Origin: Sphaerisporangium fuscum
Lineage (GTDB): Bacteria; Actinomycetota; Actinomycetes; Streptosporangiales; Streptosporangiaceae
Reading direction: 5' to 3'
DNA: 64,000 nucleotides
Assembly: GCF_018531465.1 (NCBI RefSeq)
Contig: NZ_JAHDTF010000010.1
Location: forward strand, 124,001 to 188,000
In this document: positions 19,506 through 27,396 of the stretch, piece by piece
How the letters are laid out: every line of letters starts with the position of its first letter
Numbering within the stretch: position 1 is the first letter of the stretch
Notes under the pieces: model-generated
Databases searched by the model: none
What the model saw: the letters and a program-made list of their open reading frames with translations, nothing else
What the model was told of the DNA's origin: nothing
Program-made: the position numbers and the translations under genes

Positions 19506-20240
19506 ATGAGCGACGGCGAGGCGACCCTGGTGATGGCCGCGCACGGCACGCGGAGCGCGGCGGGGGAGGCCGTGCACGCCGCTCTCGCCGAACGGGTGCG
19601 CCGGGCCCGCCCCGGCCGCCGTGCCGAGCTGGGATACCTCGAGATCAGCTCGCCCGCGCTCCCCGCCGTGCTCGCCGGCCTCACCGGGCCGGTCGTGGTG
19701 GTCCCCCTGCTGCTGGCCGGCGGCTACCACGTCCACATCGACCTGCCGTCCGTCGTGGCGCGGACCCGGCCGGACGCGCTCGTCGCCGCCCCGCTCGGCC
19801 CCCACGCGCTGATCACCTCGGTGCTGGCGCGCCGCCTGGCGTCGGCCGGGCTGCGCGGCACCGACGCGGTGGTCCTCGGCGCCGCCGGCTCCTCCGACCC
19901 TGCCGCCCTGGCCGACGTCCGCGCCGCGGCCCGCCTGCTGTCGGGACTGCTGGCGCGGCCGGTCACCGCGGCCTTCGTCTCGGCGGGCGCCCCTTCGCTC
20001 CCCGCGGCGCTGGAACGGCTGCGCTCGGGCCCCGCGCCCCGGGTGGCGGTCGCGTCCTACCTGCTGGCGCCGGGCTTCTTCCAGGACAGGCTGGAGGGCG
20101 TCGGCGCCGACCTGGTGAGCGGCCCGCTCGGCGCCGACGACGACCTCGCCGCCCTGGTGTGGCGCCGCTTCGACGAGGCCGCCGCCCGCCGCGTCCCGGC
20201 GCCCGCCCGGCTCCGGGCCGTACCGGCGCCCGGGACGTGA
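19506..20240 (+). CDS. Sirohydrochlorin chelatase, CbiX/SirB type
   Basis: 244 aa from ATG at 19506 with GGAGAAG upstream. Two chelatase repeats are visible. The N-terminal one holds VMAAHGTRSAAGEAVHAAL with the metal-binding His, and PLLLAGGYHVHIDLPSV with further His residues. The C-terminal repeat (VTAAFVSAGAPSLPAALERL, ASYLLAPGFFQDRLEGVGAD) lacks the second His set. It inserts iron (or cobalt) into sirohydrochlorin, the last step to siroheme, which is the cofactor of NirB. Its place 22 bases after nnaR therefore makes biochemical sense. Iron is inferred as the metal from the nirBD context. Confidence 0.85.
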   Translation: MSDGEATLVMAAHGTRSAAGEAVHAALAERVRRARPGRRAELGYLEISSPALPAVLAGLTGPVVVVPLLLAGGYHVHIDLPSVVARTRPDALVAAPLGPHALITSVLARRLASAGLRGTDAVVLGAAGSSDPAALADVRAAARLLSGLLARPVTAAFVSAGAPSLPAALERLRSGPAPRVAVASYLLAPGFFQDRLEGVGADLVSGPLGADDDLAALVWRRFDEAAARRVPAPARLRAVPAPGT

Positions 20241-20264
20241 CGGCGGGAGGTCACCGGGCGGCGT

Positions 20265-20918
20265 TCAGGAAAGGGCCGGCGCGCGGGGGGTGACGGTCTC
20301 CAGGCGCATCTCGCGCACGATCTCGCTCGCGCCCTCGTCACGCGACGGGACCCCCGAGGGGCCGATGAACAGCTCGTAGTAGGCGTGCCGGAAGCAGCCC
20401 GCGAGCAGCAGGCGGGCGCTCGCCTCCGGCGTGACGTCCGGCGCCACCCGCCCGAGGTCGCGTTCGGCCTCCAGGTAGCGGGCGAGCGGCGCGACCTCGG
20501 CGTTCGGGCTGAACTGCAGGGCCCGCATCGCCTCCCGGAACCGCACCGTGATCGACGGCGAGATGAACGCGGGCAGCGCCGCGGCCAGCACCTCGGCGTA
20601 GTAGTCGATGCCGGACCTGACGACCGGGACCAGGTTGTCGTTCACCCGGCCCTTGCCCGCCCTGTGCAGCAGGGCCTCCAGGACGCGCAGCCAGACCGGC
20701 AGCCGGTCCTGGAGGATGGCGAAGAACATCTCTATCGCCTGCGCCGGGGTCGCGCCCCGGAACTGGGGGTTGGCCGCGCCGTCGCCGGGGCGGGAGAGGT
20801 CGCCCGCTCCGTGCCGCATGAGGACGGCCATCTCGAGGACGCGTCGCCGCGTCTCCTGGGCTGAGTCGTGGGGGTCGGAATATGGAGTCGCCATGGGTGT
20901 CCCAAGGTGCGCAGTCAC
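20265..20918 (-). CDS. TetR-like ligand-binding-domain protein without a recognisable DNA-binding domain
   Basis: 217 aa from GTG at 20918 (ATG at 20894 is an alternative); neither has a strong ribosome site. The C-terminal two thirds (LPVWLRVLEALLHRAGKGRV, SITVRFREAMRALQFSPNAE, TPEASARLLLAGCFRHAYYE) look like the all-helical C-terminal domain of TetR regulators. The N-terminus has QETRRRVLEMAVLMRHGAGD, like TetR helix 1, but then turns to Gly/Pro-rich sequence without the helix-turn-helix. It could be a sensor protein, a partner of another regulator or a degenerate regulator. It converges with the chelatase gene. Confidence 0.6.
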   Translation of the reverse strand: MTAHLGTPMATPYSDPHDSAQETRRRVLEMAVLMRHGAGDLSRPGDGAANPQFRGATPAQAIEMFFAILQDRLPVWLRVLEALLHRAGKGRVNDNLVPVVRSGIDYYAEVLAAALPAFISPSITVRFREAMRALQFSPNAEVAPLARYLEAERDLGRVAPDVTPEASARLLLAGCFRHAYYELFIGPSGVPSRDEGASEIVREMRLETVTPRAPALS

Positions 20919-21124
20919 ATGTGTAGGTTGGGCACGCGGGTCGCGCTGTTCACGATGTTTGCGGAGTCGTGCTCGTCTCCGTAACCGAATCGTTGCCGCG
21001 TGTGCGGTGCCGCCCTGGCGGAATGGGACGGAACGCCGGAGCGGTAATTATTACCCGAAATCAGCGACGGGCGTGGCGAATAATGCGAAGCCCGGCGCCT
21101 GCCGCGACGGGAGGCGCCGGCCGG

Positions 21125-21979
21125 TCAGTTGTCGCCGTCGTGGTCGCGCCGGCGCAGGTAGCGCTCGAACTCGGCGGCGATCGCGTCGCCGCTGGCCTCC
21201 GGAAGCTCGGCGGCGTCCTTGCGCTCCTCCAGCTCGCGGACGTACTCGGCGACCTCGGAATCCTGGGCGGCCAGCTCGTCGACCCCGTGCTCCCACGCCC
21301 GCGCCTCCTCGGGCAGCTCGCCCAGGGGCATCTGGATGCCGATGAGGTCCTCCACGCGCTGCAGCAGCGCCAGGGTCGCCTTCGGGTTCGGCGGCTGGGC
21401 GACGTAGTGCGGCACCGACGCCCACAGCGACACGGTCTCGACGCCGGCCGCGCCGAGGGAGTGCTGGAGCACCCCGACGATGCCCGTCGGCCCTTCGTAG
21501 CGGGTCAGCTCCAGGTTGTGCGTGCGCGCGAGGCCCGGGTCGCTCACCGCGCCCACGATCGGCACCGGCCGGGTGTGGGGGGAGTCGTTGAGCAGGGCTC
21601 CGAGCAGCACGGCCTTCTCGACGCCGAGCTCCAGGCAGATGCCGACGATCTCGGAGCAGAACGTGCGCCAGCGCATGTTGGGCTCGATGCCGCGCAGCAG
21701 CACGATGTCGCGCTCGCTGCCCGGCGGCCGCGCCACCAGCAGCCGCGTCGTCGGCCACGAGATCGAACGGGTGATGCCGTCGCCCAGCTCGACCACCGGG
21801 CGGGTCACCTGGAAGTCGTAGTAGTCCTCGGGATCCAGCTCGACCAGCGGGGTGGCCTTCCACTCCGCCTCCAGGTGCGTCAGAGCGCCGCTCGACGCCT
21901 CCCCCGCGTCGTTCCAGCCCTCGAACGCGGCGATCAGCACCGGGTCGACGAGCTCGGGGAGTCCTTCGAGCTCGATCAC
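21125..21979 (-). CDS. PAC2 family protein
   Basis: 284 aa from GTG at 21979, chosen for AGGAGGAGG 7 bases upstream and the family start VIELEGLPELVDPVLIAAFE. GWNDAGEASSGALTHLEAEW is the PAC2 signature. Also visible are VEKAVLLGALLNDSPHTRPV and a helical acidic C-terminus. PAC2 proteins are homologous to eukaryotic proteasome assembly chaperones. Actinobacterial members such as mycobacterial Rv2125 lie in the same chromosomal neighbourhood as the proteasome genes, as this one does, but a role in proteasome assembly in bacteria is not established. It is divergent from the HAD gene. Confidence 0.88.
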   Translation of the reverse strand: MIELEGLPELVDPVLIAAFEGWNDAGEASSGALTHLEAEWKATPLVELDPEDYYDFQVTRPVVELGDGITRSISWPTTRLLVARPPGSERDIVLLRGIEPNMRWRTFCSEIVGICLELGVEKAVLLGALLNDSPHTRPVPIVGAVSDPGLARTHNLELTRYEGPTGIVGVLQHSLGAAGVETVSLWASVPHYVAQPPNPKATLALLQRVEDLIGIQMPLGELPEEARAWEHGVDELAAQDSEVAEYVRELEERKDAAELPEASGDAIAAEFERYLRRRDHDGDN

Positions 21980-22251
21980 GGGCCGCCTCCTCCTCACCTG
22001 GCCGAGGACGCCACGCCTGACCGTAGCGCCCTCTCGGCCGCCGGCGGCGGCCTTGTGCCTAACTAAGACTATTCGTTGAGGGGCGTCCAGTGTCACGGAG
22101 AGGGGCATTGCCGGTGCGACGGGGCCTCTCGCCCGAGGTCGGGCGCCGTCCGCCACCCGGCCCTCCGCGGGCACGACGGCCCGGGACGACGCCGGCCGGC
22201 GTCCGGACGATACGGTCTTGGGTACGTATGGGCGCCAAAAAGGGGGTTTGG

Positions 22252-22896
22252 GTGGACGCCGTCTTCTTCGACATGGACGGGACTCTCGTCGACACCGAGA
22301 AGCTCTGGTTCCAGGCCGAGTCAGAGGTCATGCGGCGTCTGGGAGCCGGCTGGACCCCCGCCGACCAGGAGAACCTGGTCGGCGGTTCGATGCCGGCGAC
22401 GGTGGCCTACATGCTCCGGGTGAGCGGCTCCGACCGGGACCCCGCCGAGATCGAGGCGTGGATGCTCGACACCGTGCTCGGCCTGCTCGCCGAGGGCTTC
22501 GAGGCGATGCCCGGGGCTCTTGAGCTGTACGCGGAGGTGCGCGCGTCCGGGGTGCCCACCGGGCTGGTCACGTCGTCCTCCCGCCTGATGACCGACGCGG
22601 TGCTCGGCGGTCTCGGATTGGACGATCTCGACGTCGTGGTCACCGGCGACGACGTCGAGCGCTTCAAACCCGACCCGGAGCCGTATCTGCGCGCGGCACG
22701 CGCTCTCGGCCTCGACCCCGTGCGGTGCGCCGCCCTGGAGGACTCCCCGAACGGCGTCGCGGCCGCGACGGCGGCGGGCTGCGCGGTCGTGGCCGTGCCC
22801 AGCGTGCTGCCCATCCCCGCCGCCCCGAGGCGCCTGGTGGTCGAGTCGCTCAAGCAGGTCGACGTGGCCGCCCTGCGGGAGCTCGTCCGGTCCTGA
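22252..22896 (+). CDS. HAD-superfamily phosphatase (beta-phosphoglucomutase-like)
   Basis: 214 aa from GTG at 22252, chosen for AGGGGG about 7 bases upstream and because the protein then starts VDAVFFDMDGTLVDTEKLWF, the usual HAD opening. An ATG at 22228 is possible. Motif I DMDGTLVD, motif II TSSS (GLVTSSSRLM), motif III Lys in ERFKPDPEPY and motif IV EDSPNGVAAA are all intact, with a helical cap at about 20-90. The substrate is probably a small phosphorylated metabolite but cannot be named. A TACGGT -10 element at 22211-22216 could start the transcript about 30 bases upstream. Confidence 0.88.
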   Translation: MDAVFFDMDGTLVDTEKLWFQAESEVMRRLGAGWTPADQENLVGGSMPATVAYMLRVSGSDRDPAEIEAWMLDTVLGLLAEGFEAMPGALELYAEVRASGVPTGLVTSSSRLMTDAVLGGLGLDDLDVVVTGDDVERFKPDPEPYLRAARALGLDPVRCAALEDSPNGVAAATAAGCAVVAVPSVLPIPAAPRRLVVESLKQVDVAALRELVRS

Positions 22897-23012
22897 CGGA
22901 GGGCCGCGGACTCCTCCCGAGAGAGGACGGGCCATCCTCGGGGAGGAGGGAGCATCGCCGCGTCGCGTGCCAGGATGGAACGGTAGGCCATCAAAAGGGG
23001 GGCGAGCCGTAT

Positions 23013-23516
23013 ATGTCGTATGAGCAGATCGCCTGGCTGCCGCTGTGCGGGGGAGTGACAGCGGTGGGGCTGGTGCTCAGCTTCCTGACGTTCCGCAGGC
23101 GCGGCGCGGCGGCGGGCCTGCGCGGCGCCGCGTGGTCCTTGATCCCGGTGGCGGCGTACCTCACCGGCGCGCTTCCGGCGCTGTGGCAGGTCGGCACGGC
23201 CGTGGTGGGCTTCTTCGCCGGCCTGGTGCTCTCGCCGACGGTCTGGGCGGGCATCATCGTGGCGGCCCTGTCGGCGCTGCTGTTCCTGGTCTCCGGTGTG
23301 ATGCGCGGCCGCCGCAGGCGCTCCGCCCCGGCGGCCCCCGCTGCCCCCGCGGCCGATCGGCCCGCCGCCCAGCGGCCGGCCGCTCCTCCCGTCGGCGCCG
23401 CCGGTGCTCCCACCCAGCCCAACACCAGGCCCCTGCCGTCCAGGCCCGCCGCTCCGGCGGCCGACGACGACATGGCCGACATCGAGGCGATCCTCAAGCG
23501 CCGCGGGATCAGCTGA
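23013..23516 (+). CDS. Small integral membrane protein of unknown function
   Basis: 167 aa from ATG at 23013. Three to four hydrophobic helices span residues about 5-30, 40-65 and 68-95 (GVTAVGLVLSFLTF, SLIPVAAYLTGALPALW, VWAGIIVAALSALLFLVSGV). A basic turn (GRRRRS), a Pro/Ala-rich linker and a conserved-looking C-terminal tip ADDDMADIEAILKRRGIS follow. The charged tip after a disordered linker suggests a docking peptide in the cytoplasm. Homologues in other actinomycetes are sometimes mislabelled cellulose synthase; no such domain is visible. It stands alone, convergent with the next gene. Confidence 0.75.
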   Translation: MSYEQIAWLPLCGGVTAVGLVLSFLTFRRRGAAAGLRGAAWSLIPVAAYLTGALPALWQVGTAVVGFFAGLVLSPTVWAGIIVAALSALLFLVSGVMRGRRRRSAPAAPAAPAADRPAAQRPAAPPVGAAGAPTQPNTRPLPSRPAAPAADDDMADIEAILKRRGIS

Positions 23517-23569
23517 CCTCCGTCCCGGTGCGGGCGCCGCGGGAGCGGCCCGCTCCGGGCACCCCGGCG

Positions 23570-23989
23570 TCAGCCGGCCTCCGGCTCGCCGCCCGCCAGG
23601 AACCTCACGAACCAGACGCCCTTCCCGGCCCGCTCGGGGACCGAGCTCACCCCCCACCGGTCGGCGAGCGCGTCCACGATCAGCAGGCCCCGGCCGTGGT
23701 CGACCTCGTCGCCGACGTGGAGCCTGTGCGGCAGGCCTTCACCGTGGTCGGTCACCTCTCCCCGGAGCGCTCCATCGCCGGCACGCAGCGACAGCCGTAT
23801 GGGCGGCGCCCCGTGAGCGATCGCGTTGGTCACCAGCTCGCTCACCATCAGGACCACGTCGTCCACGAGTTCGGGCAGGCCCCAGCCCGTCAGCGCCCAC
23901 CGCACCATGTCACGTACCTTGGACACGACCACCCGGTCGCTCGGGATCTCGCACGACATGGCCCGGTATCCACCTGGAGTGCCGATCAT
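23570..23989 (-). CDS. Anti-sigma-factor-type ATP-binding protein (RsbW-like HATPase)
   Basis: 139 aa from ATG at 23989 with GAGGAG 6 bases upstream. It is a single GHKL ATPase domain. The N box is VSELVTNAIAHGAP, G1 is [10 protein letters not shown] and G2 is HGRGLLIVDALADRWG, and the C-terminus is KGVWFVRFLAG. Proteins of this type bind and inhibit alternative sigma factors or phosphorylate anti-sigma-antagonists. Actinomycetes have many orphan copies. No sigma factor or antagonist gene is next to it, so its partner is unknown. It could conceivably act on the stress sigma factor suggested for the gvp promoter, but nothing here links them. Confidence 0.85.
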   Translation of the reverse strand: MIGTPGGYRAMSCEIPSDRVVVSKVRDMVRWALTGWGLPELVDDVVLMVSELVTNAIAHGAPPIRLSLRAGDGALRGEVTDHGEGLPHRLHVGDEVDHGRGLLIVDALADRWGVSSVPERAGKGVWFVRFLAGGEPEAG

Positions 23990-24480
23990 CGATGCTCCTC
24001 GCCTGCGGCCCGCGCCCCCTCTGGCGTGCGCCCGCACGGGAGATACGGCTCCGGAGCGGGTTACGTTCGGGTAACGGCGACCGGCTTTCAAGATCTACCA
24101 AAGCCTTGCGCCGGCCTCTCGGCGGGGTCACCGGGCTCCCGGAAGCGCAGCTCGAGGCCTTCCGGAGGGCGCCCGGACGGGGCCGCTCGCCGCCGGATGC
24201 CCGGCGCTGCGGGGCCTCTGGCGCCGTGTCACGGTTTCGCGACACAACGGGAACAGGCTCCGGACATTCCGTTCAAGATCGATACGAATGAATTTCGCGT
24301 GAATCACAGTTGAGCCACATAGCGGGCTGAGGTACTGGTCATTGCAGCTCAGCACGTAGATTCTGCGTCCGGGGCCGTACACACGCGGTTCCGCATCACG
24401 GGGCGACGTCCGCCGGCCACCGGCGGCCGGGCGGCGCGCCAGACGGACAACGTCGTCTGGGATCCAGGGGGCCGACAACT
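23990..24480. other. 491-base intergenic region before the oligopeptide transporter operon
   Basis: No convincing gene. Around 24270-24350 the base composition is clearly less GC-rich than the surroundings (for example GAATGAATTTCGCGTGAATC), which would suit the promoter of the rightward ABC operon. GTGTC and GACAC at about 24226-24245 form a small inverted repeat. Two further hairpins lie in the last 70 bases. Confidence 0.5.
24410..24460 (+). promoter_or_regulatory. Two hairpins in the leader of the oligopeptide ABC operon
   Basis: CCGCCGG (24410-24416) pairs with CCGGCGG (24420-24426) around CCA. CCAGACG (24439-24445) pairs with CGTCTGG (24454-24460) around an 8-base loop. The second ends 20 bases before the ATG and just before the AGGGGG ribosome site at about 24466-24471. 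They could stabilise the message or modulate ribosome access (inference). Confidence 0.45.
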
Positions 24481-25479
24481 ATGACAGCACCGCTCGACGT
24501 CCCGGGCCAGGAGCTCGAGGCCGCGCCGGAGGCCGTGCTGGAGGGATCGCAGGGCAAGGCGATCCAGGGGCGATCTCTTGGTCAGATCGCGTGGATGCGC
24601 CTGAAGCGTGACCGGGTCGCCATCACCGGCGGCATCGTGATCATCCTGCTGATCCTCATCGCGATCTTCGCCCCGCTGCTGGTGTCCTGGCTGGGCCACC
24701 CGCCCGCGGAGTGGCACCGCGAGAAGATCGACCCCGCCATCCAGGCGCCCATCGGCGCCTTCGGCGGCATCAGCTGGGACTTCCTGTTCGGTGTCGAGCC
24801 GACCACCGGCCGCGACCTGTTCAGCCGCATCCTCTACGGGGCGCGCATCTCCCTGCTCATCGCGTTCTTCGCCACCCTGCTCTGCGTGGTCCTCGGCACC
24901 GTCCTCGGGATGATCGCCGGGTTCTTCGGCGGCTGGATCGACACGGTCATCAGCCGGCTGATGGACATCTTCCTGGCCTTCCCGCTGCTGGTGTTCGCGC
25001 TGGCGCTCGGCGGCGTGATCCCCGACAAGGCCTTCGGGCTGTCGGGCGACACGCTGCGCATCAGCCTGCTGGTGTTCATCATCGGCTTCTTCAACTGGCC
25101 GTACATCGGGCGCATCGTCCGAGGTCAGACGCTCTCCCTACGAGAACGGGAGTTCGTCGACGCGAGCAGGAGCCTCGGCGCGCGCAACCACACGATCCTC
25201 TTCAAGGAGATCCTGCCCAACCTGCTGGCGCCGATCCTCGTCTACTCGACGCTGCTGATCCCCTCGAACATCCTGTTCGAGGCCGCGCTGTCGTTCCTCG
25301 GCGTGGGCGTGCGCCCGCCGACCCCCACGTGGGGAGGCATGCTCGCCGACGCCGTCCACAACTACGACGTCGCGCCCAACTACATGATCTTCCCCGGCCT
25401 CGCGATCTTCGTCACCGTGCTGGCGTTCAACCTGCTCGGTGACGGCCTCAGGGACGCCTTCGACCCCAAGGCCCGATGA
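24481..25479 (+). CDS. Oligopeptide/dipeptide ABC transporter permease (DppC/OppC type)
   Basis: 332 aa. A cytoplasmic N-terminus (about 40 residues) precedes the first helix (ITGGIVIILLILIAIFAPLL). The permease domain carries SRILYGARISLLIAFFATLL and the EAA-loop sequence REREFVDASRSLGARNHTIL, and ends LLGDGLRDAFDPKAR, all typical of DppC. It forms the membrane channel with the DppB-type permease encoded further down. It is unusual as the first gene of the set, since the usual order begins with the binding protein. The stop is followed by 58 bases before the binding-protein gene. Confidence 0.92.
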   Translation: MTAPLDVPGQELEAAPEAVLEGSQGKAIQGRSLGQIAWMRLKRDRVAITGGIVIILLILIAIFAPLLVSWLGHPPAEWHREKIDPAIQAPIGAFGGISWDFLFGVEPTTGRDLFSRILYGARISLLIAFFATLLCVVLGTVLGMIAGFFGGWIDTVISRLMDIFLAFPLLVFALALGGVIPDKAFGLSGDTLRISLLVFIIGFFNWPYIGRIVRGQTLSLREREFVDASRSLGARNHTILFKEILPNLLAPILVYSTLLIPSNILFEAALSFLGVGVRPPTPTWGGMLADAVHNYDVAPNYMIFPGLAIFVTVLAFNLLGDGLRDAFDPKAR

Positions 25480-25537
25480 CCGCGTGCGCTTGTTTCGCAA
25501 TATCAGGACTCCTACATACAAGGGGTGTGTCAGGTCG

Positions 25538-27304
25538 ATGAACCTCAAATCCAAGGCGTCGGCGGTCGCGATCACCGCCGGCCTCGCCGTGGTGGTCTCC
25601 GCCTGTGGCGGTGGCGGCGGCGGTGGTAAGAGCGGCGCGAGCGGCAGCGCCGACGCCCCCGCGAGCAAGTACAACGCCGGTGTCGAGCAGGTCGTGAACC
25701 CGTCGGACAAGACCGGCGGCACCCTCCACATGGGCATGCCGGGCGACTTCGACTCGGTCGACCCGGGTGACATGTACTACGGCTACGCATGGAACTTCGC
25801 GCGCCTGTACACCCGCGCGCTCACCATGTTCAAGCCGGTGCCGGGCAAGGAGGGCCTCGAGCTCGTCGGCGACCTCGCCGAGGGCCTGGGCACCCCCAGC
25901 GACGGCGGCAAGACCTGGACCTACAAGCTCCGCAAGGGCGTGAAGTTCGAGGACGGCACCCCCGTGACGTCCAAGGACGTCAAGTACGGCGTGGCCCGCT
26001 CGCTGGACAAGGACGTGCTGCCCAGCGGCCCGACCTACTTCAACGACTGGCTCGACCTGGCCGGCTACAAGGGCCCCTACAAGGACAAGGGCAAGCTCGA
26101 CTCCTGGAAGGGCATCGAGACGCCGGACGACCAGACCGTCGTCTTCCACCTGAAGAAGGCCTACGGCGGCTTCGACTACTTCGCGATGCTCCCGCAGACC
26201 GCTCCGGTGCCCGAGGCCAAGGACACCGGCTCCAAGTACAAGGAGCACCCGGTCTCCTCCGGCCCGTACATGTTCAAGGCGCACGAGCTGGGCAAGCGGA
26301 TCGAACTGGTCAAGAACCCCAACTGGGACGCCTCGACCGACCCCAACCGCAAGCAGCTCAACGACTCCGTCGAGGTGCTCCTGGGCCAGAACGAGGACGA
26401 CCTCGACCAGCGCCTGCTGTCCGGCAAGATCGACGTCAAGATCAACAGCACCGGTGTGGCGGCCAACGCCCGCAAGACCGTCCTGACCGACGACAAGCGC
26501 AAGCAGTACGCCGACTCGGCGCCGCTGGAGCGCACCTGGTTCACCAACATCAACGCCGACGTGCCGCCGTTCGACAACATCCACTGCCGCAAGGCCGTGC
26601 TGTACGCGGCGGACCGCTCGGCCATCCAGGGCGCCTACGGTGGCCCCGAGGCCGGTGGCGACGTCGCCCTCAGCCTGATGCCGCCGGTCATGACCGGCTA
26701 CAAGAAGATCGACCCCTACGGCGTCGAGGCGCACCCGACCGGTGACCTCGACAAGGCCAAGCAGGAGCTGCAGGCCTGCGGCCAGCCCAACGGCTTCAGC
26801 ACCACGATCTCCTTCCGCAACGAGCGCGCCGCCGAGAAGCAGACCGCCGAGGCGCTGCAGCAGTCGCTCGCCAAGGTCGGCATCAAGCTCGACATCAAGG
26901 GCTACCCGCAGGGTGACTACTTCAAGCTCTACGCCGGCAAGCCCGACTTCGCCAAGAAGAACGGCCTCGGCCTGATGGTCTACGGCTGGGGCGCCGACTA
27001 CCCCGAGGGCTTCGGCTTCTTCCAGCAGATCGTCGACAGCCGGGTCATCCGCTCCGCGGGTAACACCAACCTCGGCGTGAAGGACCCCGAGATCGACAAG
27101 CTCATCGACCAGGCGGCGTCCGAGACCGACACCACCAAGCGCAACGACATCTGGGCGCAGGTCGACGCCAAGGTCATGGACGACGCGTTCATCCTGCCCT
27201 ACGTCTGGGCGCACGGCCTGTTCTACCGGCCGCCTACGCTGAAGAACGCGTTCATCAGCCAGAACTGGGGCATGTACGAGTTCCTCACGCTGAGCACCCA
27301 GTAA
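25538..27304 (+). CDS. Peptide/nickel-type ABC transporter solute-binding lipoprotein
   Basis: 588 aa from ATG at 25538. The signal peptide (NLKSKASAVAITAGLAVVVS) ends in the lipobox VSAC, so the protein is a membrane-anchored lipoprotein. The mature part is an SBP_bac_5 protein: GGTLHMGMPGDFDSVDPGDM, LAEGLGTPSDGGKTWTYKLR, VKFEDGTPVTSKDVKYGVAR and RKAVLYAADRSAIQGAYGG. The ligand is probably an oligopeptide, but nickel chelates or other compounds are carried by the same family. Lys and Asp codons are frequent, and third positions are almost all G or C, suggesting high expression. A strong hairpin follows the stop. Confidence 0.93.
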   Translation: MNLKSKASAVAITAGLAVVVSACGGGGGGGKSGASGSADAPASKYNAGVEQVVNPSDKTGGTLHMGMPGDFDSVDPGDMYYGYAWNFARLYTRALTMFKPVPGKEGLELVGDLAEGLGTPSDGGKTWTYKLRKGVKFEDGTPVTSKDVKYGVARSLDKDVLPSGPTYFNDWLDLAGYKGPYKDKGKLDSWKGIETPDDQTVVFHLKKAYGGFDYFAMLPQTAPVPEAKDTGSKYKEHPVSSGPYMFKAHELGKRIELVKNPNWDASTDPNRKQLNDSVEVLLGQNEDDLDQRLLSGKIDVKINSTGVAANARKTVLTDDKRKQYADSAPLERTWFTNINADVPPFDNIHCRKAVLYAADRSAIQGAYGGPEAGGDVALSLMPPVMTGYKKIDPYGVEAHPTGDLDKAKQELQACGQPNGFSTTISFRNERAAEKQTAEALQQSLAKVGIKLDIKGYPQGDYFKLYAGKPDFAKKNGLGLMVYGWGADYPEGFGFFQQIVDSRVIRSAGNTNLGVKDPEIDKLIDQAASETDTTKRNDIWAQVDAKVMDDAFILPYVWAHGLFYRPPTLKNAFISQNWGMYEFLTLSTQ

Positions 27305-27354
27305 ACCGGTCCGGGAGATCCCCGGAACGCTCGTCGAAAGCAGGTGAAGGCTTC

Positions 27355-27383
27355 GGCGGCCGGGCCTGACCGGCCCGGCCGCC
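27355..27383 (+). promoter_or_regulatory. Perfect 12-bp hairpin after the peptide-binding-protein gene
   Basis: GGCGGCCGGGCC (27355-27366) pairs with GGCCCGGCCGCC (27372-27383) around TGACC. A smaller hairpin, TCCGGG/CCCGGA, precedes it at 27310-27326. Both lie between the binding-protein stop and the next permease. No T-run follows. Partial termination or 3' protection of the binding-protein message is the likely role, giving more binding protein than permease (inference from known ABC operons). Confidence 0.65.
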
Positions 27384-27396
27384 ATGGCCGAGATCA

